DNA from: an uncultured Prevotellaceae bacterium
GTDB taxonomy: Bacteria > Bacteroidota > Bacteroidia > Bacteroidales > Bacteroidaceae
Assembly: GCA_900315105.1 (NCBI GenBank)
Contig: OMXX01000124.1
Span: 1 to 9,749 of the forward strand
Direction: 5' to 3'
Length of the DNA: 9,749 bases
Below the pieces are notes generated by a model. That model made no database searches. It saw only the letters and a list, made by a program, of their open reading frames with translations, and was not told where the DNA came from. Positions 4,690 through 9,749 of the stretch are shown here, in pieces. Both the position numbers and the translations under genes were made by a program. Numbering within the stretch: the first letter of the stretch is position 1; each line of letters opens with the position of its first letter.

Positions 4690-5383
4690 TATCAGCCACA
4701 ACTTCTATACGAACATCGCCCAATTCGTCCACAATTGGTTGAATATCTGCTTCATGTGTAAAAAAACTTATTGTTGGTGAAAGGCCTTTCTCTTCGCGCA
4801 TCAACACCATCGCCCATGATTGAGCCTGCTCACGTAGAGCCTCAACCATTTGCTCTCGTGTAAATTCGCGGGAGACAGTAAATGATAAGTCATCACCATC
4901 AATGCTTGTCTCAATATGAGTTCTGAATTGCTCTTTTAAATTAGGGTGCGATGATAGTTCTATACAATATTTATCTTTTTGGGGAAGATCATATTTTATT
5001 CCTAATTTCCATAGTTCATAACCGATGGTATTGGGGGCATGGTTCATTTTTTGATTAATAATAGCATCATAAACAAGAAAATTAAAATTATCAAAACTGA
5101 TATTCCCTACGTCCTGACGGCATACAGACTGACACTTATCGAGCTCTATTTGATTCCACACCACACCTTCAGAAAATTCACCTTCCATAGCAGGGTCATC
5201 TTGACCGATTTCGCTGATCTTTCCCCAATAACTAACTACGGGATGACTATGTGTCTCTATTGCATAATCGCTACCATCTTTTTCTTTTGTCACAATAAGA
5301 GTAGCAATATGTAAAGCCAACTGGCCACCTGCATAAATAACTTGATATGGCGGATCAAGTCGCAGTAATTGAGTTTGTATCAT
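4679..5383 (-). CDS. Unknown 234-aa protein downstream of HigA
   Basis: I do not recognise a family. It starts MIQTQLLRLDPPYQVIYAGG. The N-terminal half is beta-rich (LALHIATLIVTKE, YAIETHSHPVVSYWGK). The middle has an acidic-aromatic region (EGVVWNQIELDKCQSVC), and the C-terminal third is predicted mixed (FTREQMVEALREQAQSWAMVLMREE, then ISFFTHEADIQPIVDELGDVRIEVV). It is soluble, with no signal peptide. It starts 22 nt after the antitoxin stop and overlaps the next gene by 11 nt, so the pair is probably made together. Base composition is lower in GC than the primase cassette and higher than the downstream operon. Confidence 0.72.
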   Translation of the reverse strand: MIQTQLLRLDPPYQVIYAGGQLALHIATLIVTKEKDGSDYAIETHSHPVVSYWGKISEIGQDDPAMEGEFSEGVVWNQIELDKCQSVCRQDVGNISFDNFNFLVYDAIINQKMNHAPNTIGYELWKLGIKYDLPQKDKYCIELSSHPNLKEQFRTHIETSIDGDDLSFTVSREFTREQMVEALREQAQSWAMVLMREEKGLSPTISFFTHEADIQPIVDELGDVRIEVVADNEN

Positions 5384-5405
5384 AGGTATATTATAAATTT
5401 AATTT

Positions 5406-5717
5406 TCAGAACACTGCTGCAATTTTCCTTATCTCCTTCAGCATGTCGAACAGCGATGAGTCCTTTCGGGCTGTTTGCATGTTATACTTTGTCTGCAGGT
5501 ACATCAGCGAGTCAGCAGGCACGTCGAGTGCCGCCTCAAACATTAGTGCAGTCTTTGCTGTCAGCGGACGGCGACCATTCAGTATCTCATTCACCACCGA
5601 ATAGGTTAGCCCCATTGAATCGGCCAACTGTCGCTGACTGATGCCACGAGCCTCTATCTCGTCCTTCAGCACCTCACCTGGATGAGTTGCAAATGCTCCA
5701 TAGCCTAAATTTCCCAT
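5406..5717 (-). CDS. higA: HigA-type antitoxin, XRE-family helix-turn-helix
   Basis: A 103-aa protein. The opening ATHPGEVLKDEIEARGISQRQ (about residues 10-30) followed by LADSMGLTYSVVNEILNGRRPLT (31-53) is the hallmark of the HigA addiction-module antidote family: HPGE lead-in, helix-turn-helix, then NGRRxLTAxTALxxxxxL. It should bind and neutralise the toxin encoded 15 nt upstream and repress the operon promoter. The likely operator is the palindrome at 6089-6105. The toxin-first gene order is the one typical of higBA and differs from relBE-like loci. A GGGGG-containing stretch 6 nt before the ATG may serve as a ribosome-binding site. Confidence 0.9.
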   Translation of the reverse strand: MGNLGYGAFATHPGEVLKDEIEARGISQRQLADSMGLTYSVVNEILNGRRPLTAKTALMFEAALDVPADSLMYLQTKYNMQTARKDSSLFDMLKEIRKIAAVF

Positions 5718-5732
5718 AAGTTCTATCCCCCT

Positions 5733-6044
5733 TTATTTTTTGTAATGATTCGACAATTCTGTGATGTTGCAAATGGTGATACCTCCTGACTCGCTCGACT
5801 TGAACTCTATGCGATATTGGTCGTTTACACGTACCGACTCCGTATCCTTCTTGTCACCCAACAGCTTTTCATAACGAAGCGCATGATAACGATACAAGTC
5901 CTCTACTTTGTTTACAGAGTCAAGGATGTTCACTACGCGTACATACCGCCTAACTATATCTGGCTGGTAGCGATGCTTTTTATCCTTAGCTACGCCATCA
6001 TAGAACAGCTCACGCAGATAATCCTTTTCAAACTTTATCTCCAT
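5733..6044 (-). CDS. higB: HigB-type toxin (RelE/ParE superfamily, plasmid killer group)
   Basis: A 103-aa protein. It begins MEIKFEKDYLRELFYDG and has central helices (PDIVRRYVRVVNILDSVNKVEDLYRYHALRYEKLLGD). The C-terminal beta strands carry SVRVNDQYRIEFKSSESGGITICNITELSNHYKK. The RVNDQYRIEF segment and the closing I-x-E-x-S-x-HY follow the HigB/plasmid-maintenance killer pattern (IRINDQWRICF, VEIVDYH). HigB toxins are ribosome-dependent mRNA endonucleases. The length is typical, the gene is intact, and the antitoxin follows 15 nt later. The start ATG lies about 20 nt downstream of the -7 box at 6065-6072. Confidence 0.88.
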   Translation of the reverse strand: MEIKFEKDYLRELFYDGVAKDKKHRYQPDIVRRYVRVVNILDSVNKVEDLYRYHALRYEKLLGDKKDTESVRVNDQYRIEFKSSESGGITICNITELSNHYKK

Positions 6045-6064
6045 ATCATTTCATCTTTCGCCTG

Positions 6065-6096
6065 CAAAGATAATGATTATTTTTGATATTCGCAAA
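6065..6096 (-). promoter_or_regulatory. Promoter of the higBA operon
   Basis: On the minus strand TTTG (6093-6096) is followed after 20 nt by TATCTTTG (6065-6072) and then CAGG. This is a full match to the Bacteroidota -33/-7 pattern. Transcription should begin near 6058, giving a very short leader before higB. Confidence 0.85.
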
Positions 6097-6105
6097 TTTT
6101 GCGAA
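6089..6105. promoter_or_regulatory. Likely HigA operator: perfect 17-nt palindrome
   Basis: TTCGCAAA-T-TTTGCGAA, with 8-bp arms, covers the -33 box of the higBA promoter. A dimeric HigA bound here would block RNA polymerase, the usual autoregulation of such operons. A weaker dyad ATCTTT/AAAGAT (6053-6058 and 6066-6071) overlaps the -7 box and start site. Confidence 0.75.
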
Positions 6106-6121
6106 CTTATTTTCCCTATAG

Positions 6122-6151
6122 ATTGAAAATACTTCTTTCTAACTAAAGTAT
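6122..6151 (-). terminator. Possible weak terminator after the secreted-protein operon
   Basis: In minus-strand RNA a 6-bp A/U-rich stem (ATACTT 6146-6151 with AAGTAT 6129-6134) is followed by TTTTC. It is the only such structure between the last gene of the operon and the higBA promoter. The stem is short and the call is weak. Confidence 0.25.
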
Positions 6152-6175
6152 GACAGGTAGGCACTCATCAATTTA

Positions 6176-6757
6176 CTATATTCTAAATCCGTTAAATAAT
6201 TGGATTGCAACCTTATCAAATAATTCTATTTCTTCCTCAAGAACAGATAAAGCCATTACTGAAACAATATAAATATAGTTGTTCTTGTAGAAAAGATACT
6301 CTATTTCTATGCTATGGACAGTTTGGCCTTGTTTAGGATAATCTTTTTTCATATCAATACGTTTCTTAATGGCATGATTACCACACAATTGGCTTTTAGA
6401 TGACTTAGTACCCAAATAGGTCATACCATTTTGTTGAGCTTGCTGTTTATGCATTTTTTCTAATTGAGGATTCTCTTTATCAGAAACTAAGTCCCAAACA
6501 TCGCCTTTTAATCCAACCTTTTTATTCGCACTAAGTTTTATCAAAATGTGCGTATCATCGTTACGTAATTTTAAAAGTGTTGAGCCTGATAATAATGGGC
6601 GGCCTATCCAATCCAATTCTTCAATTAGTTTCCATGTTATATTATGGGCTTTATTGGTATACGTTGCTGTACTATTATTCCAGACTCCAGAACTTGTCTG
6701 AGAATAGGCTGATAAAGAGATTGCAATCAGCAAAAAGGTTAATAAAAAATTTTTCAT
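6176..6757 (-). CDS. Secreted protein of unknown function, stand-alone copy of the protease's C-terminal domain
   Basis: A 193-aa protein. It has a Sec signal peptide (MKNFLLTFLLIAISLSAYSQ, probable cleavage after YSQ at residue 20), so it acts in the periplasm or on the outer surface. The mature part matches the C-terminal domain of the neighbouring protease in motif order: W42-x-L...DW, a DVWDLV helix (86-91), LCGNHAIK (124-131), a hydrophobic strand pair (EIEYLFYKNNYIYIVSVMAL), and a closing helix ending FNGFR (188-192). It starts 3 nt after the stop of that protease, so the two are co-transcribed. The fold may be a PsbP-like or lipoprotein-like alpha/beta sandwich, but I do not recognise a named family. 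Confidence 0.8.
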   Translation of the reverse strand: MKNFLLTFLLIAISLSAYSQTSSGVWNNSTATYTNKAHNITWKLIEELDWIGRPLLSGSTLLKLRNDDTHILIKLSANKKVGLKGDVWDLVSDKENPQLEKMHKQQAQQNGMTYLGTKSSKSQLCGNHAIKKRIDMKKDYPKQGQTVHSIEIEYLFYKNNYIYIVSVMALSVLEEEIELFDKVAIQLFNGFRI

Positions 6758-6760
6758 AAG

Positions 6761-7750
6761 TTAATGTTTTACTGTATACCGAAATCCTCTAAATACTTTA
6801 TCAATCTCTGCTTTGAAATCACCAAAATCATGTATTTCCTTTGGTATCTTAACTGCTATTGTTAAACTATATCCATTAAGAATAACCATGTATTCCTCAG
6901 CATATGTTTCCATTGGTTCGTTAAAGCGACTGTCTTTGAAATACTCTTTGAATGTTGTCTTTATGGCATGCTGTCCAAGTAGAGTACATTTTTCAAAATT
7001 CCTTTCATATATAAGCATACCTGTTCTCTTTTCATAGCTGGCATCCAATTTATCTATTAAGGATGTATATTTATCATATACTTTCCAAAGATCGTCAATT
7101 TTACCAGCAACCTGAGCGTTTACAAAAACTATAAATGGAGCTCCCTCGGCGCGGAATACAGTATGCTTTTCCGTACCTTCTACTTTTTTCCAATCATAGT
7201 CATTGGGTAAGCTCCAGCCAAATCCATATGTGTAATTTGAATATATATAGTTTTTCGCATCCCATTTTTCAAAGTGAGTACTGACAGACGTGTCAGATGC
7301 ATTATTATTGGAATTATCTATTATATAAAGTTTATCGCCTTTAATAGAAACCATTCCAAGTTTTTGAATGGCAGTTTGAGCTAAAAGAAGAGGTGTGTCC
7401 TGGCTGTTTAAAACCACAGCCTTTATATTGCTTATAGAAATACCACCTATCTTCAAAGTATGGAGCATTAATTCTGTATGATCAATTATGCGTCCGTCTG
7501 CAGTAAGAGTCTTTGCTTTCCCAATGAAATCAGAAACTGATATATAGTTATTGTCCAACATCATTTCAGCAAAGGATTTTGACAAACTTACAGCTGCCGC
7601 TCCTGTATCAAAAACCATTTTTACTTTTAACCCATTGATTTCGCATGGTACTTTATACACGCCTTTATCTTCTACCATTTGTACAATGGTTTGAGCATGC
7701 ATATATGTAAAGCACAGAAAAGTGGCAAGTAAACAGTAGATTTTATTCAT
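6761..7750 (-). CDS. Secreted retropepsin-like aspartic protease with extra C-terminal domain
   Basis: A 329-aa protein. It has a Sec signal peptide (cleavage probably after MHAQ, residue 20). Residues 25-145 form a clan-AA aspartic protease unit. The catalytic D48-T-G50 sits in MVFDTGAAAVSLSKS, a flap-like segment KTLTADGRII spans 80-89, and the closing motif PLLLAQTAIQKLGMVSIKGDKLYI (120-143) takes the place of the usual LLGxxxLxxxG. Such single-unit proteases act as dimers. An Asn/Ser-rich linker (146-158) joins a C-terminal domain of about 165 residues, homologous to the next gene product (LLGQHAIK at 257-264, FRGFR at 320-324). It probably acts in the periplasm. It starts 9 nt after the stop of the TPR gene. 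The substrate is unknown; neighbouring envelope proteins are the obvious candidates. Confidence 0.83.
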   Translation of the reverse strand: MNKIYCLLATFLCFTYMHAQTIVQMVEDKGVYKVPCEINGLKVKMVFDTGAAAVSLSKSFAEMMLDNNYISVSDFIGKAKTLTADGRIIDHTELMLHTLKIGGISISNIKAVVLNSQDTPLLLAQTAIQKLGMVSIKGDKLYIIDNSNNNASDTSVSTHFEKWDAKNYIYSNYTYGFGWSLPNDYDWKKVEGTEKHTVFRAEGAPFIVFVNAQVAGKIDDLWKVYDKYTSLIDKLDASYEKRTGMLIYERNFEKCTLLGQHAIKTTFKEYFKDSRFNEPMETYAEEYMVILNGYSLTIAVKIPKEIHDFGDFKAEIDKVFRGFRYTVKH

Positions 7751-7759
7751 TTTATTGAT

Positions 7760-9742
7760 TTAATAAATATAGAATGAATCTTCAGCGATTTTCTCACCTT
7801 TGTACCACAATTCAATTTGATGGTTTCCTGCACTCCAGGTTCCAGGGCTATTACTTCCCCAGGCAGATATATATAAAGAAGTCTCACCTAATTTTTTACT
7901 AGGCAGTTCTTCAAAATAAGTATAGCCATCTTGGGAGGTTTGACCAGATTCTAATTTGCCATTAGAATAGATTTTTATACCGATTTTAGCATCATCACTT
8001 CTTAAAACATTTACATCAATTTTTACGCAAATATAAAAGCATAAGCCACTAACCAAGCTCCCGTCATAAGGTATTATTGTTTTTCCATCATTTTTTTCCG
8101 AGCTGTAATGAAAATCAATAACTTCGAAAGGACAGCCGGCATACTGAGCGTATTTGTCACGGCGAGGGTTAAACCTATAGGTTTCATATGCTTTGTTGTA
8201 ATTCATATGAGCTGCCTTGATTTCCCCTTGCTTATACAGAGCTTCACAATATGCATAATAGACATATGAATCTTCTGCCCCGTAATCAATAGCCTTTTTA
8301 GCATACATCTTTGCCTCCTTCCAGTTATATTCATCGGATTCTACTATAGCTAATGCAGACAAAGCATACCGTTCTTTTGAATCTTTTTCTAAAGCGATTT
8401 TTGCCTGTTCTCGCGAATCAGATGATTCACCATTCAAAGCCAATGCATATGCAAGCATACCTCTTATTTCAGCTTTATCACCATTATGTTCCAATTCGAA
8501 TCGATAATAATCAGCAGCCTTTGAAAAAATTCCATGTTTTTCATAAATTTGGCCGATTTTCCTTATCAATCCAATATCTGAAACACGTATTTTTGCTGCT
8601 TCGTCTAACAGTTGAATCTCCCTATTTTTTTGTTTGTCGTAATCATATTTTGTTGTACGATAAACTTTCTTGGAAAATGCATCTGCTATTGCATCATTAT
8701 CAGATGACAATTTAGAACCTTTATAAGCATATGGCTCTCCAGAGCCAGGATCAATAATATAATATACATTTGATTCAATGGTGCTGAAATCATTTACAAT
8801 AGATTCGGCCATGTATGTTGATGCGTTTGGGTATTCCCTATAAATATCTTCACGAGACTTGAAGAATCTGGCAGAGTCACCTACTGATTGATTATAGCCT
8901 GGTATGTCAAGTAAATACCAAGTGTTTTTGCGCAGTTGAAACACTCTTTCTAATAAAGTTTCACATAATGAATTATTAGACAAGTTAAACGTATATCTAC
9001 ATTTGTCACAAAAGGATGATATATACGGCGGATAAGATTTAAAACAAACAAAAAGAGAAATTGCCAAAAACAATACAAGAACTCCAAGGAATAAGTAAAG
9101 TCCAATTCTCATTCCTTTATTAGACTTTTTTATTCTTTCCCAAAAAGAACGAATATTATTATGTTCTTTTTTGTTGTCTATTATCTCCGTATGGGGGGAT
9201 TCCTCATCTATTTTTTCTGTATCAAATATAATTTCCTCTTTTTCATTAAGTACTTCATTGTCAAAATTCGAAACGATTGACATCTGTACTTCAGGATTGG
9301 ACACACTGACATTGCTTTCTTCATCAATCCCTTTGCAGACATCATCTGATATGACATCCTGATTTATGGGAGAAATATTTACATCATTATTTTGTTTTGA
9401 TTTAACTATACCTAGCGTCTGATATCCATTCATTTTGGTTTCTTTGTTCTTAAAGCATAAGAGTAATAAGAACAAACCTAATCCAAAAAATGATTTAAAG
9501 ATTATACTGGAATCAACATAATCAGGATAAACAAATCCCAACAAAGCCGTCAGAAAATATGTTAGGATGAATACATAAAAACCGACTTTCTTAAATTGGA
9601 GTAACAAGATAATTCCAATAAGTGCAATGATATTAGATCCTATTAACAATACCTTAATTCCGCAACACTTTGATTTAACTTTATTTATAAGTTCCTGAGC
9701 AACAAAAAGTTGCTCAGGATTTTGCCATGTCAGATTTTTCAC
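7760..9742 (-). CDS. Membrane-anchored TPR protein with C-terminal beta-rich domain
   Basis: A 660-aa protein. Three hydrophobic segments lie near the N-terminus (about 31-50, 53-73, 78-97). An acidic low-complexity linker (about 100-208) is followed by a fourth membrane span (213-234). A region of mixed structure follows, with a Cys pair CDKC at 245-248. TPR-type helical repeats run from 390 to 525 (GQIYEKHGIFSKAADYYR, AYALALNGESSDSREQAKIALE, YCEALYKQGEIKAAHMNYNKAY). A beta-rich C-terminal domain (about 538-660) ends GTWSAGNHQIELWYKGEKIAEDSFYIY. The start used is GTG at 9740-9742, directly after an in-frame TAA. No upstream ATG is possible, and a later ATG (residue 104) would remove three membrane spans. 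A strong hairpin lies in codons 8-17. It is the first gene of a three-gene envelope operon, probably a scaffold. Confidence 0.78.
   Translation of the reverse strand: MKNLTWQNPEQLFVAQELINKVKSKCCGIKVLLIGSNIIALIGIILLLQFKKVGFYVFILTYFLTALLGFVYPDYVDSSIIFKSFFGLGLFLLLLCFKNKETKMNGYQTLGIVKSKQNNDVNISPINQDVISDDVCKGIDEESNVSVSNPEVQMSIVSNFDNEVLNEKEEIIFDTEKIDEESPHTEIIDNKKEHNNIRSFWERIKKSNKGMRIGLYLFLGVLVLFLAISLFVCFKSYPPYISSFCDKCRYTFNLSNNSLCETLLERVFQLRKNTWYLLDIPGYNQSVGDSARFFKSREDIYREYPNASTYMAESIVNDFSTIESNVYYIIDPGSGEPYAYKGSKLSSDNDAIADAFSKKVYRTTKYDYDKQKNREIQLLDEAAKIRVSDIGLIRKIGQIYEKHGIFSKAADYYRFELEHNGDKAEIRGMLAYALALNGESSDSREQAKIALEKDSKERYALSALAIVESDEYNWKEAKMYAKKAIDYGAEDSYVYYAYCEALYKQGEIKAAHMNYNKAYETYRFNPRRDKYAQYAGCPFEVIDFHYSSEKNDGKTIIPYDGSLVSGLCFYICVKIDVNVLRSDDAKIGIKIYSNGKLESGQTSQDGYTYFEELPSKKLGETSLYISAWGSNSPGTWSAGNHQIELWYKGEKIAEDSFYIY
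9693..9719. repeat. Perfect 11-bp inverted repeat in the N-terminal codons of the TPR gene
   Basis: TCCTGAGCAAC (9693-9703), AAAAA, GTTGCTCAGGA (9709-9719) pair completely. The dyad is unusually strong for AT-rich coding DNA. It encodes the conserved-looking PEQLFVAQE stretch near the start. It could fold in the mRNA near the ribosome-binding region, or be a remnant terminator or repeat element. Confidence 0.6.
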
Positions 9743-9749
9743 TTATCTT

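Noticed and set aside
4030..5383. Known abortive-infection or restriction-modification pair
   Set aside because: No HEPN, nuclease, methylase or ATPase motif could be seen in either protein, so no defence function is assigned.
7281..7296. Hairpin CTGACA-GACG-TGTCAG in the protease gene
   Set aside because: A 6-bp stem in the Ser/Asn linker with no regulatory context; likely chance.

Overview
The window looks like a chromosomal accessory region of a Bacteroidales species (Prevotella/Bacteroides-like). Three upstream regions match the Bacteroidota promoter pattern (TTTG, 20-21 nt, then TAnnTTTG or a close variant). Most genes lack a strong Shine-Dalgarno sequence. The protein types (elongated HU-like protein, CHC2/Toprim primase, HigBA with toxin first, secreted proteins with short Sec signals) fit that phylum. 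Every convincing gene is on the minus strand, so transcription runs from high to low coordinates. The species cannot be named from the sequence.

Region A (about 1-3990) is a fairly GC-rich DNA-replication-like cassette. In transcription order it holds a small OB-fold/SSB-like protein, an unknown 137-aa protein, a DUF3987-like ATPase, a DnaG-type primase with CHC2 zinc finger and Toprim domain, and an HU-family DNA-binding protein cut by the window edge. It carries an unusual amount of repeat structure. Four dyad sites spaced 21-22 bp lie at 453-532. Two opposing arrays of three octamers surround an AT-rich palindrome at 2946-3115. A 7-nt periodic spacer lies at 1552-1579. The primase gene itself holds two in-frame palindromic insertions and a 14-nt tandem duplication. 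Primase, ATPase, SSB-like and HU genes together with iteron-like arrays suggest the replication module of an integrated element, possibly with its own origin. No integrase, relaxase or capsid gene is visible.

Region B (about 3950-6130) is a toxin-antitoxin operon: HigB-type toxin, HigA-type antitoxin, then two unrecognised genes whose ends overlap. It begins at a strong promoter whose -33 box lies inside a perfect 17-nt palindrome, a likely HigA operator. It ends at a good intrinsic terminator whose stem also contains the -33 box of the region A promoter.

Region C (about 6130-9749) is AT-rich and holds a tight three-gene operon: a membrane-anchored TPR protein with a C-terminal beta-rich domain, a secreted retropepsin-like aspartic protease with an extra C-terminal domain, and a small secreted protein that is a stand-alone copy of that extra domain. 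This set looks like a cell-envelope system of unknown function.

GC content falls stepwise from A to C (34/60 at 541-600, 23/60 at 4741-4800, 13/60 at 7741-7800), which suggests a mosaic assembled from different sources. The best candidates for something undescribed are the origin-like repeat architecture of region A, the palindromic insertions in the primase, and the protease/domain-duplication operon of region C.
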